This document shows positions 38,099-44,718 of a DNA stretch of 64,000 nt, piece by piece. The DNA lies in IMG/VR virus record IMGVR_UViG_3300042291_002084, positions 1-64,000 of that record; one strand, given 5' to 3'. The notes under the pieces are model-generated. The model was given only the letters and a program-made list of their open reading frames with translations, made no database searches and was not told the DNA's origin. Each line of letters starts with the position of its first letter. Position 1 is the stretch's first letter. The translations under genes were made by a program, and so were the position numbers. The DNA comes from a virus.

Positions 38099-39019
38099 AT
38101 GAAATATATTAAATTATACGAACAATTTAGACTTATCTTAGAACAATTGGATAGTCAAGGAAAACAATTATTTTTACTATGTGGACCAAGTGCAACTGGT
38201 AAAACTTATTTAGCTGGTCAAATCGGAATTGAACACTGGGTGAAATCAACAGATTTTAAAGGTAATTGTCTAATCACAACTGATAATGAAGATGGTGAAC
38301 AAGAAAAAATTACTGAGTTATTGGAAGCAAAAGGTTGTCCTAAGTTAGCAGAGATATCAAAATCTGATATAAAAGATATTGGTGGAGTTTTTTTGATTGC
38401 TTATGTAGGTGATGGTGTAGATAAAAAATGGTTTGACCAGTGGAAGAATGAAGCTGATGAAGAAGAAAAGAATATTCTAAATCCATTATTTGAGATTCTT
38501 ACTAAAGAAAATACTTTTTGTCCACAAACGATTACACAACAAGATAGTAGAGTTTTAAAACTAGCACTAATTTCTTATTTATGGGGACCTGGTACAATTT
38601 TATTTGATGATGTTAGACCAACAATCACTAAGTTTTATGATGATATAACAGAGTATATTATTTACACACCTATTACTACTTATTTAAGTGATAATTTAGT
38701 GAAGAGATTGGTAAAAGAACCTGATATGAATATAAAAGGTAAGATTGAAAAGTTTTTTGAATGGTTTCAATTATCAGAAACTGTTGATACTTCATTTCCT
38801 GATGATAAAAAATACACATTGGACGAGATTGAAGAATCTATGATAGAATTGAATGAAAAACTAAAAACAAAAATAACTATTGAAGATTTTATCACTATTT
38901 CTAAAATTAATGATAAAATGAAAGAAGATGGTTTCTACTTTAAAAGTGGTGGAATTCAAGGAGATAAAGATAAAAGTAAAGTGTTTAATTCAAGAAGTGG
39001 TGAGAAGTTAAGTTTATAA
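38099..39019 (+). CDS. tagged P-loop NTPase/kinase-like protein, 306 aa
   Basis: N-terminal segment MKYIKLYEQFRLILE, followed by Gln, fits the tag and closely resembles that of the LRV protein at 13477. Walker A is Gly29-Pro-Ser-Ala-Thr-Gly-Lys-Thr36; a Walker-B-like Thr-Ile-Leu-Phe-Asp-Asp lies near residue 167. The order resembles zeta-toxin or small-molecule kinases, but the substrate is unclear. The C-terminal 90 residues are charged and helical. A tagged NTP-dependent enzyme could act on host components after injection. Confidence 0.7.
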   Translation: MKYIKLYEQFRLILEQLDSQGKQLFLLCGPSATGKTYLAGQIGIEHWVKSTDFKGNCLITTDNEDGEQEKITELLEAKGCPKLAEISKSDIKDIGGVFLIAYVGDGVDKKWFDQWKNEADEEEKNILNPLFEILTKENTFCPQTITQQDSRVLKLALISYLWGPGTILFDDVRPTITKFYDDITEYIIYTPITTYLSDNLVKRLVKEPDMNIKGKIEKFFEWFQLSETVDTSFPDDKKYTLDEIEESMIELNEKLKTKITIEDFITISKINDKMKEDGFYFKSGGIQGDKDKSKVFNSRSGEKLSL

Positions 39020-39025
39020 AGTTAT

Positions 39026-39211
39026 TTAAATTCCAAGTTCTTCTAGTTTTCTATGTCTAATAGTTGAAATATTATCAACCATAAATAAATATAAATTATA
39101 ATCACCTTGTACTTCGTGACATTTTACAAAATAAAATGTATAAATTTCTTTCTCTAAAAATTCAATCATTAAATCATAACTACTAAACGATAATAAATCA
39201 CTAGTTTTCAT
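39026..39211 (-). CDS. hypothetical protein, 61 aa
   Basis: Unrecognised small protein with aromatic-rich central strands. Convergent with the P-loop gene, seven bases apart. Modest support. Confidence 0.5.
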   Translation of the reverse strand: MKTSDLLSFSSYDLMIEFLEKEIYTFYFVKCHEVQGDYNLYLFMVDNISTIRHRKLEELGI

Positions 39212-39300
39212 AAGTGATTGTAATTGTTTATTTGGACCATCATCTTCTAAGTAGAAAAGGGTTTCGACAGGATTTGAATAGTTTATTCTATCACCAAAAT

Positions 39301-39372
39301 GATCTACTATGGACTCGAACCACCGACACCTAGTTTTGGAGACTAGTGCTCTACCGACTGAGCTATCTCTGT
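39301..39372 (-). tRNA. tRNA-Trp-like (CCA), acceptor stem not formed
   Basis: The minus strand shows D-arm GCTC-AGTCGGTA-GAGC, anticodon stem CTAGT/ACTAG with loop CTCCAAA (anticodon CCA, Trp), and a T-loop TTCGAGT. The 5' acceptor ACAGAGA has no matching 3' strand: after the T-arm comes ATAGTAGATC instead of TCTCTGT, and the T-stem also weakens. Probably a decayed tRNA-Trp or one repaired by editing. Confidence 0.6.
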
Positions 39373-39375
39373 ATA

Positions 39376-39512
39376 AAAAAGGAGAAGTCGTCGGGTCTTT
39401 CAGGGTTTCTGGTTACTATCTTTAAAAGGAGGTGGGTGCACTGTCTACTCTAAACCCTTTTTCGACCTTCATCCACCTGGAAAAATAACTACAGCTTCAC
39501 TAACTTCTCCCC
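39376..39512 (-). ncRNA. candidate pseudoknotted small RNA
   Basis: On the minus strand a closing stem GGAGAAGT/ACTTCTCC (39503-39510 with 39381-39388) is followed by TTTTTT. Inside, AGGTGG/CCACCT (39430-39435 with 39473-39478) and AGGGTTT/AAACCCT (39402-39408 with 39452-39458) are perfect pairings that cross each other, which gives a pseudoknot. It lies just upstream of the tRNA-Trp-like gene. No known RNA family recognised. Confidence 0.45.
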
Positions 39513-39518
39513 TATTTT

Positions 39519-39671
39519 TTATTTTACCTCATCTAAATCAAATACTCGTACTAGTTTAGTAAATCGAGTATATACTATTTTTACTGAGGATAAAGGTTTT
39601 CTTCTTTTTCTCCCCTTAGAAGGCTTTTTAATTTTAGAAGATGGGAGATCTCCTTTTATTACTACTCTCAT
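39519..39671 (-). CDS. small very basic protein, 50 aa
   Basis: ATG frame coupled to the upstream gene through an ATGA overlap at 39668-39671. The product is highly basic (Lys/Arg cluster at residues 14-26), suggesting nucleic-acid binding. No family recognised. Confidence 0.6.
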   Translation of the reverse strand: MRVVIKGDLPSSKIKKPSKGRKRRKPLSSVKIVYTRFTKLVRVFDLDEVK

Positions 39672-39862
39672 GTTTTTCCTAGATCTTCTTTTTTACGCAG
39701 GATGTTAATTGAACCGTTTGCCCAGTGTTCTACGATATTGCCATCCTTCATGTAGATTTTAGGTAGACCTTTGCCCCAAGTATCAGCAGTTACTTGATCA
39801 TCAAATGCCTTCTTAAATTCTTCAGATTTTAAGTATTCATGTAACTCATCCATACTATACAT
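39668..39862 (-). CDS. hypothetical protein, 64 aa
   Basis: Unrecognised. Acidic helical start, then a strand-rich segment (Lys-Ile-Tyr-Met-Lys-Asp-Gly-Asn). Overlaps the next gene by four bases (ATGA), a good sign that both are expressed. Lies within the tRNA array. Confidence 0.65.
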   Translation of the reverse strand: MYSMDELHEYLKSEEFKKAFDDQVTADTWGKGLPKIYMKDGNIVEHWANGSINILRKKEDLGKT

Positions 39863-39876
39863 AATTATTATTTAAG

Positions 39877-39949
39877 CGGACTCAGTAGGATTCGAACCTA
39901 CGACCAATAGATTAACAGTCTACTGCTCTACCGACTGAGCTATGAGTCC
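39877..39949 (-). tRNA. tRNA-Asn (GTT)
   Basis: Complete cloverleaf: acceptor GGACTCA/TGAGTCC, D-arm GCTC-AGTCGGTA-GAGC, anticodon loop CTGTTAA, T-arm GTAGG-TTCGAAT-CCTAC, discriminator G. Confidence 0.95.
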
Positions 39950-40002
39950 AAATGAGGAAGACAGAAGCCTAGGACTTCTGTCATCAATAGTTATACTATT
40001 GA

Positions 40003-40074
40003 CAGGTAATAGATGAATCGAACATCTGTCATCAAGAAAACATCTCGATATCCTAGCCGCTAGACGAATTACCC
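40003..40074 (-). tRNA. tRNA, isotype uncertain (loop ATGTTTT, anticodon would be GTT)
   Basis: Acceptor GGGTAAT/ATTACCT, D-arm GTCTAGCGGCTAGGAT in the style of Glu/Asp tRNAs, T-arm AGATG-TTCGATT-CATCT. The anticodon stem TCGAG/CTTGA leaves the loop ATGTTTT, with an unusual T at position 37. A shifted pairing is possible, so the isotype is left open. Confidence 0.75.
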
Positions 40075-40107
40075 ATAACGTCTGTAACTATTGTTCCAAT
40101 AAGATAG

Positions 40108-40180
40108 CGGTCCTGAAGGGATTCGAACCCTCGATCTCCGCCGTGACAGGGCAGCGTCCACTCCGCTGGACCGCAGGACC
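40108..40180 (-). tRNA. tRNA-Asp (GTC)
   Basis: Acceptor GGTCCTG/CAGGACC, D-stem GTCC/GGAC, anticodon loop CTGTCAC, T-arm GAGGG-TTCGAAT-CCCTT, discriminator G. Confidence 0.95.
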
Positions 40181-40183
40181 ATT

Positions 40184-40219
40184 AAAAAGAGCCGGCTTAC
40201 ATTCCATCTTCCGGCTCTT
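40184..40219 (-). terminator. intrinsic terminator inside the tRNA array
   Basis: AAGAGCCGG with CCGGCTCTT, followed by TTTT on the minus strand. The 225 bp upstream (40220-40445) hold a further hairpin (AGAGTTT/AAACTCT) but no convincing gene. Confidence 0.75.
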
Positions 40220-40445
40220 GTACTCAATCTTCTCGCTAGCATCCGATTGAAGGTAGAGTTTAGCTCCCAAACTCTTCCACTCTCTAAAAGGCATTACACT
40301 ATTATGGAATACGTAAGCAAGACCCTTAGTTTTATAGCCAACTAAGATAAACTGCTATTTAGCGCATAACTGCGGGAATATTTTTTAGTTATGTAAACTC
40401 TATTAATATTATACCATACTTTAATTAGAAGTTTCACAGCATTTG

Positions 40446-40521
40446 TAGAATAGGTTGGATTCGAACCAACGTGATCCTGTTCCCAAAACAGGCGAGATAA
40501 ACCAGACTCCTCTACTACTCT
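40446..40521 (-). tRNA. tRNA-Pro (TGG)
   Basis: Acceptor AGAGTAG/CTATTCT, anticodon stem CCTGT/ACAGG with loop TTTGGGA, T-arm GTTGG-TTCGAAT-CCAAC, discriminator A. Confidence 0.92.
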
Positions 40522-40523
40522 AT

Positions 40524-40568
40524 AAAAAACCCAAGCAGTAATTCTTGATCAGGGACACTTGCTTGGGG
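40524..40568 (-). terminator. intrinsic terminator after the ncRNA
   Basis: CCCCAAGCA with TGCTTGGG followed by TTTTTT on the minus strand. Ends the structured RNA at 40526-40868. Confidence 0.75.
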
Positions 40569-40868
40569 TTGATACTAGTTATAAAGTTGTCTATAAAGGT
40601 AACGTCTTACACGTATAGATCAGGTCTCATTTCCCAGCACCAGAGAACGACCAGGAGAGTGAGCAGTTCTTATGGTATGCCCCCAGGTCAATGGCTGCTG
40701 ATACTATCAGCAGCCGGCAAACGACCCATCCTGGGACGCTGTTCTTATGGGTAGCGTGATGGGTACGGTTATAATAAGTTGGGCAGGATCAGACGCGTTC
40801 TGCCTGCCGGGACCTCGTCGTTGTTATTCTCCGAAGATTATGAATAACAGAGCGGACCGAGACACTAG
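40526..40868 (-). ncRNA. candidate structured RNA (~340 nt) within the tRNA array
   Basis: No gene fits here, yet stems are dense and GC-rich: a perfect hairpin GGCTGCTGATA/TATCAGCAGCC (40693-40715), GTTATTC/GAATAAC (about 40830-40855), GGCAG/CTGCC (about 40782-40808), and a terminator at the 3' end. A module with ends AACGACC and GTTCTTATGG occurs twice (40646-40677 and 40720-40752) with different inner sequence, as repeated RNA domains do. Large ornate RNAs (for example GOLLD) are known beside phage tRNAs; I cannot match this one to any family. Confidence 0.55.
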
Positions 40869-40869
40869 G

Positions 40870-40943
40870 TGGTCCTTCTAGGGATCGAACCTAGGACCTA
40901 CTGATTATGAGTCAGTTGCTCTAACCAACTGAGCTAAAGGACC
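40870..40943 (-). tRNA. tRNA-Met (CAT), elongator-type
   Basis: Acceptor GGTCCTT/AAGGACC, D-arm GCTC-AGTTGGTTA-GAGC, anticodon loop CTCATAA, T-arm CTAGG-TTCGATC-CCTAG, discriminator A. A CAT anticodon could also be tRNA-Ile2 (lysidine-modified). Confidence 0.92.
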
Positions 40944-41006
40944 TGGTGGAACTTATAAAACCCATCTTTTTCAAGGTAAGGAAACACGGCCCCTAGTTTT
41001 TTGCGT

Positions 41007-41125
41007 AGTTAGGACAGGGCTCGAACCTGCAACCTATCGGCAAGATTTACTTTGATACCTTCAGGTCATGACTCCTTATCTTCTCAACACTCGCCAATCG
41101 CTCTCACCAATTGAGCTACCTGACT
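41007..41125 (-). tRNA. tRNA-like gene with ~46-nt insertion in the anticodon loop (119 nt)
   Basis: Acceptor AGTCAGG/CCTAACT (one mismatch), D-arm GCTC-AATTGGTGA-GAGC, T-arm GCAGG-TTCGAGC-CCTGT, variable loop AGGTT. The anticodon stem ATTGG/CCGAT is perfect, but about 53 nt lie between its arms where 7 are expected. The insert is too short for a group I intron with a core. It shares acceptor, D-arm and a CAA(A)GTAAA string with 1309-1425. Isotype unknown. Confidence 0.65.
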
Positions 41126-41130
41126 AAATT

Positions 41131-41238
41131 ACTGGGGATTTGGCCTCAGGTACCCCAGTGTCGTAAGTTAACCTTTACTTACACCACCATCCGTGACACT
41201 TAGCTTTGTCCGATAGTTGTTGTTGTCCTAGTGCTAAG
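41131..41238 (-). ncRNA. structured spacer between tRNA genes
   Basis: About 110 nt with no gene and several perfect stems: ACTGGGG/CCCCAGT (41131-41137 with 41153-41159), AGTGTC/GACACT (41157-41162 with 41195-41200), GTAAG/CTTAC and CTTAGC/GCTAAG (41199-41204 with 41233-41238). Some stems compete, as in a switch. Could be a processed array segment or an RNA gene. Confidence 0.35.
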
Positions 41239-41253
41239 TTCAAACAACGGCTG

Positions 41254-41335
41254 TACTTCCGGAGAGACTCGAACTCTCACACCTCGCGATACTAGCTCCT
41301 AAGGCTAGCGTGTCTACCAATTCCACCACGAAAGC
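41254..41335 (-). tRNA. tRNA-Leu (TAG)
   Basis: Acceptor GCTTTCG/CGGAAGT, D-loop with GGT, anticodon stem CTAGC/GCTAG with loop CTTAGGA, a class II extra arm, T-arm GAGAG-TTCGAGT-CTCTC, discriminator A. Confidence 0.93.
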
Positions 41336-41344
41336 AAAGTATGG

Positions 41345-41418
41345 TGATTCCACCAGGATTCTAACCTGGAACCTATGCCTTAGAAGGGCAGTGCTCTATA
41401 CAGTTGAGCTATGGAACC
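41345..41418 (-). tRNA. tRNA-Arg (TCT) with swapped 19-56 pair
   Basis: Acceptor GGTTCCA/TGGAATC, anticodon loop CTTCTAA, T-arm CCAGG-TTAGAAT-CCTGG. The T-loop has A at position 56 (normally C) and the D-loop AACTGTATA has T at position 19 (normally G). The tertiary G19-C56 pair is therefore replaced by U19-A56, suggesting a maintained, functional tRNA. Confidence 0.9.
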
Positions 41419-41493
41419 TTTTTTAAATTAATCCAATATGTCAAAGAACTTTGGTTAAGTAGGCAAACTTAATTACCTACCAGAACCTGGTTG

Positions 41494-41566
41494 TAGCGAG
41501 GGAGGGACTCGAACCCCCAACCTTTGGGTTATGAGCCCACTGAGCAGCCAATTGCTCCTCCTCGCA
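41494..41566 (-). tRNA. initiator tRNA-fMet (CAT)
   Basis: Anticodon loop CTCATAA is flanked by GGG and CCC, the initiator hallmark. The first acceptor pair is a T1-T72 mismatch (TGCGAGG/CCTCGCT), matching the unpaired end that initiators need. D-stem GAGC/GCTC, T-arm ending TTCGAGT. First tRNA of the array in transcription order. Confidence 0.88.
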
Positions 41567-41604
41567 ATATAAAGTTATTATACTCTTTTTCTAACTACAT
41601 TAAA

Positions 41605-41638
41605 ACAAAAAACCTCAACTGAACAAGTTGAGGTTTAA
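41605..41638 (-). terminator. intrinsic terminator
   Basis: CCTCAACTT-gttc-AGTTGAGG followed by TTTTTTG on the minus strand. Separates the LamG gene from the tRNA array. Confidence 0.85.
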
Positions 41639-41800
41639 TATTTAATTATATTAGATCACTCAACTTTTTAACAAGACTCTATAATCACCCGATTCCATTG
41701 GAAGGGCAAGATTAAGTATAGAATTATTTGTTAATTGTTTCATTGAAAGTATTAGCTGTTTATTTTACTTTATTATTTATACTAAAATTTTAAAAAGGTT

Positions 41801-43162
41801 TCACTTTTTAGAAAAATTAAATATTTTTTTAATTAGTGAGTCTTGCTCAACTACTCCATATAGTTCATCAACGTCAGTTTGATTTAATTCAAGGCCATCC
41901 CAAGTTTGTATTGAACTTAATTTAAAGCCAGCAACATTCACTAAATATTGCGGTGAATTTAAAGAATAATAACTTGCACCAATATACGCTAGGTTATTAT
42001 CTGTATATACTGGATTATTTGGATTAGTGTTTTCTACAGCAAGCTCACGCTCAACATAAATTCGAGTAGCTCCAGATTCTTGTCTAGTTACTACTACATG
42101 TGCCCATCTATCTTTTATTAAAAACTCAGTAAATGTAAAGTTTGGACTTTCTGAATATGCCATTGCAATTCCAACATTAATAGTATTATTACTATAGTTA
42201 ATATAGAAACCAAAATATTTATCGTGTTTAAATCTATTATCAAAGGAACTTAATATAACAATTCCTTTTTTCCCAACCGATGATGGAACAAATAATCTAA
42301 AACTAATAGAAAAATCCCCTTTGAAATTTAATGAATTTTCAGGTAAACTAATAAAGTTATTGCCATCTGACTCAAAATAGAGAGAGCCATCTGATGATTC
42401 ACCAAAATCCATTTGGGAAGGCATGATTCCATCTTTAGTAGGAGTAACAATCATTCCATCAAACCCACTAATTGAATCAGTGGTGTCGCCATCAAGTATC
42501 CAAGCAGATTTAGATATTACCTTTTCAATATCATCAGTTGGCTCTAATAGAGTAGGAATATCGACTGATTCAAATATTTCAATTGGCTCAAGTTCTGGCG
42601 CTTTAGGTTTATCTAGTAATTCAGATTGTAATTTTACTTTAGCAAGGCTTGCACGGTATTCAGAAACTTTTCTTTGTCTCTCAAGTTCAACCATTCGTCT
42701 TTCCTCTGCTTCTAGTGCAAGTTGATCAATTCTAGATTTATCGAATGCCTCTTTAGCAGCTTTATTTTTTGCAATTAATCGAGCAACTTCTAAATTATTT
42801 TGAGGCAGCTTAGTAATAATTTCAGGTTGAGATCTTTTAAAAAGAGAAAGATATTTATGGGTAGCTGATAAAATAGTTGATTTTACCTTTTTAAAAATAT
42901 CAGAAATCTTACTGTTTGATTCTATACTTTTCTCCCAATCTTCACAAGATTCAACTCGAGCCAATAGTTCTCGATATATTGATATTTGTTGAAGAGTCTC
43001 AATATCGTCCTCTTGATAATATCGATACTGTCTTATTTTTAATAAATTCGATACGATTAAATTTACTTCAGTTAGCGCAGAATCTTTATTTGGATGATCT
43101 ATAAGTAGAGAAGAAAAGGTTGATTCAAAATTTGATCTATTTAGAAGATTCATTTTTAGCAA
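41801..43162 (-). CDS. LamG/concanavalin-like lectin-domain protein, 453 aa
   Basis: Residues 1-135 are helical and residues 135-180 an Arg/Glu-rich coiled coil. Residues 235-425 form a LamG-type jelly roll: Phe-Ser-Ile-Ser-Phe-Arg-Leu-Phe, Trp-Ala-His-Val-Val-Val-Thr-Arg, Arg-Ile-Tyr-Val-Glu and Ala-Tyr-Ile-Gly-Ala. Such domains bind sugars or proteins, so this is a candidate virion surface decoration or adhesin. Starts at 43162 or 43153 overlap the upstream gene. The end of the second start (Ser-Asn-Phe-Glu-Ser) is only vaguely like the tag. Confidence 0.7.
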   Translation of the reverse strand: MLKMNLLNRSNFESTFSSLLIDHPNKDSALTEVNLIVSNLLKIRQYRYYQEDDIETLQQISIYRELLARVESCEDWEKSIESNSKISDIFKKVKSTILSATHKYLSLFKRSQPEIITKLPQNNLEVARLIAKNKAAKEAFDKSRIDQLALEAEERRMVELERQRKVSEYRASLAKVKLQSELLDKPKAPELEPIEIFESVDIPTLLEPTDDIEKVISKSAWILDGDTTDSISGFDGMIVTPTKDGIMPSQMDFGESSDGSLYFESDGNNFISLPENSLNFKGDFSISFRLFVPSSVGKKGIVILSSFDNRFKHDKYFGFYINYSNNTINVGIAMAYSESPNFTFTEFLIKDRWAHVVVTRQESGATRIYVERELAVENTNPNNPVYTDNNLAYIGASYYSLNSPQYLVNVAGFKLSSIQTWDGLELNQTDVDELYGVVEQDSLIKKIFNFSKK

Positions 43163-43412
43163 GGTTAAATTTAATCAGCATTTCATTTCTAAGAACTAGG
43201 GCATGTCTGCGCTGAGTAAAGGTTGAACCTAATTCAAGGTTGCCTAGTGCACCAAGAAATATATTTAACTCAGAGTCAGTTGCAGATTCAGCAATAAAAT
43301 CATATTCATCATCTGTAATATTGAATAGGACTTTAATTACGTTATCAAACATATCTTGAAGTCCTCCTCCACTTAATACACAAGCATCAACTTCTGGTCT
43401 TAATATTTTCAT
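43137..43412 (-). CDS. hypothetical protein, 91 aa
   Basis: Unrecognised, helical and acidic, with a Gly-Gly-Gly turn near residue 16. It overlaps the LamG gene by about 25 bases and probably shares its transcript. Confidence 0.65.
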   Translation of the reverse strand: MKILRPEVDACVLSGGGLQDMFDNVIKVLFNITDDEYDFIAESATDSELNIFLGALGNLELGSTFTQRRHALVLRNEMLIKFNLAKNESSK

Positions 43413-43417
43413 AGTTT

Positions 43418-44083
43418 TTATTTTTTAAAGTTAAATCCAATACCTATTGTTAATGTGTGCATCCATTTTACTGAACTTACACTTCTAAAGTTAATGTTAT
43501 CAGATATTGTAAAATTTATTTTTTTATTTTGAAATAGAGATATTTTAGTATTTCCATAGACTATTGCATCTTGTATTCTTAATAGATTAGGTTGATAATA
43601 ATATTCACAAGATATTGAGAATCTAGAATGTAAATAAGTAGATTTTAATCTAACCGAATGTCGTATTACCTCCTTATGTGGAAGTTTTACATAATTTGTA
43701 TTTTGATACAGAGTAGCATAGCTTAGCGAAAAATATTTCCATGATTTACCGAATCCTAGTCCAATTGAATGATCGCTAGTTATACTTCGGGTTAATGAAT
43801 AATTAAATACGTGTAAAATAAATGTTTTTCTATAATTAATATTAGTCTTTTGTTGTAATTCATTAGCTATTATCTTATTACTGTATGAAATAGAGTATGT
43901 AGTATTTGTATTAAATTTTAATTTATTTCTACTTATTGTATTATCTCCAGAATATGCTGCATTAATTTGAGTAGTACTATTTTTTAAATATACTCCAGTA
44001 ATACTATTTATTGAGGCACCAAAGATTGAGTCTTGTGAATAACTAAATACTGGTATAAAAAAAATAAGTAGTAATAGTTTCAC
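43418..44083 (-). CDS. putative outer-membrane beta-barrel protein, 221 aa
   Basis: Signal peptide residues 1-16 (ending Phe-Ser-Tyr-Ser then Gln). The rest alternates polar and hydrophobic residues in about ten strands, with frequent Tyr/Ser/Asn and a final strand ending Gly-Phe-Asn-Phe-Lys-Lys, the layout of a small outer-membrane barrel. A phage-encoded barrel could mask receptors and block further infection; that is inference. It abuts gene 44084-44266. Confidence 0.65.
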   Translation of the reverse strand: MKLLLLIFFIPVFSYSQDSIFGASINSITGVYLKNSTTQINAAYSGDNTISRNKLKFNTNTTYSISYSNKIIANELQQKTNINYRKTFILHVFNYSLTRSITSDHSIGLGFGKSWKYFSLSYATLYQNTNYVKLPHKEVIRHSVRLKSTYLHSRFSISCEYYYQPNLLRIQDAIVYGNTKISLFQNKKINFTISDNINFRSVSSVKWMHTLTIGIGFNFKK

Positions 44084-44266
44084 CTATTCATTTATAATTT
44101 TTATTTCTCTATTTGGATTATCTGAGTGTTCCCATAAATCTCTAGTAAGTGTACCAACTACCCAATTACACATTTCTTCACTATACGTCTCGCATATCTT
44201 AACAAATGGATATTTCTCACCAGTGTCTGGATTGATATCAACAAATCCAATACTATATTTCTCCAT
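44084..44266 (-). CDS. hypothetical protein, 60 aa
   Basis: Small soluble protein with Asp-x-Asn-Pro-Asp-Thr-Gly-Glu near the start, of unknown family. Directly upstream of the barrel gene (no gap). Confidence 0.6.
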   Translation of the reverse strand: MEKYSIGFVDINPDTGEKYPFVKICETYSEEMCNWVVGTLTRDLWEHSDNPNREIKIINE

Positions 44267-44336
44267 AAATTAATTTTGTTAGTTGGTATATTGATGGAGC
44301 ACCAATTTCTCCAAATTCTCTAAATATTTCTAGCAT
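44253..44336 (-). CDS. possible tiny protein, 27 aa
   Basis: ATG frame of 27 codons overlapping the start of 44084-44266 by 14 bases. Amphipathic. Support is only the tight packing. Confidence 0.25.
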   Translation of the reverse strand: MLEIFREFGEIGAPSIYQLTKLIYGEI

Positions 44337-44351
44337 ATTCTTTTTATTTTT

Positions 44352-44465
44352 TTACATTCGCCCGCTTATTGTTAGATTCCTAGCCTTTTGACAGTGCTTC
44401 TCAATTTCAATTAGCCACTTAACTATTGATATAATACTTACTTTTTTAAGACTGTTCTTGAGCAT
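44352..44465 (-). CDS. possible tiny basic protein, 37 aa
   Basis: ATG frame of 37 codons in the gap between the lipoprotein gene and 44253. Basic, with a hydrophobic central stretch. May be chance. Confidence 0.3.
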   Translation of the reverse strand: MLKNSLKKVSIISIVKWLIEIEKHCQKARNLTISGRM

Positions 44466-44476
44466 AGTTAAAATTT

Positions 44477-44713
44477 TTATTTTATATTTCGAATATCTGA
44501 TACTTTATTTGAACTGAATGGATAATATCGAATAACATATATTTGATTATTTATCGTATCTTCCACCATAACTTCATATCCATCCCTAGCTAATAAACTA
44601 GTCGTTGGCTGTATGATGCACTTTGGATATTTTCTTTGCGCATCATTTAATCGATCTATTTGATTAACACAACTAGTTAATCCAATTAAGCTAAGTAATA
44701 ATAATTTTTTCAT
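44477..44713 (-). CDS. small lipoprotein, 78 aa
   Basis: A lipoprotein signal (Lys-Lys-Leu-Leu-Leu-Leu, then the lipobox Leu-Thr-Ser-Cys15) means cleavage and lipid attachment at Cys15 by the host. The mature 64 residues are mixed. Envelope-located. Together with the barrel, the CAP protein and the nuclease it suggests envelope modification during infection. Confidence 0.75.
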   Translation of the reverse strand: MKKLLLLSLIGLTSCVNQIDRLNDAQRKYPKCIIQPTTSLLARDGYEVMVEDTINNQIYVIRYYPFSSNKVSDIRNIK

Positions 44714-44718
44714 AATTT

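Noticed and set aside
39250-39280. tmRNA-like 5' end (GGGTTTCGACAGGATTTG) on the plus strand
   Set aside because: No matching 3' tRNA-like half, tag frame or resume codon follows within a plausible distance.
40088-40294. Frame of 68 codons across tRNA-Asp
   Set aside because: It translates a tRNA gene and a terminator hairpin; both structures explain the sequence better.
40545-40754. Plus-strand frame of 69 codons in the tRNA array
   Set aside because: It runs antisense through the structured RNA; the stems explain the sequence better than a protein.
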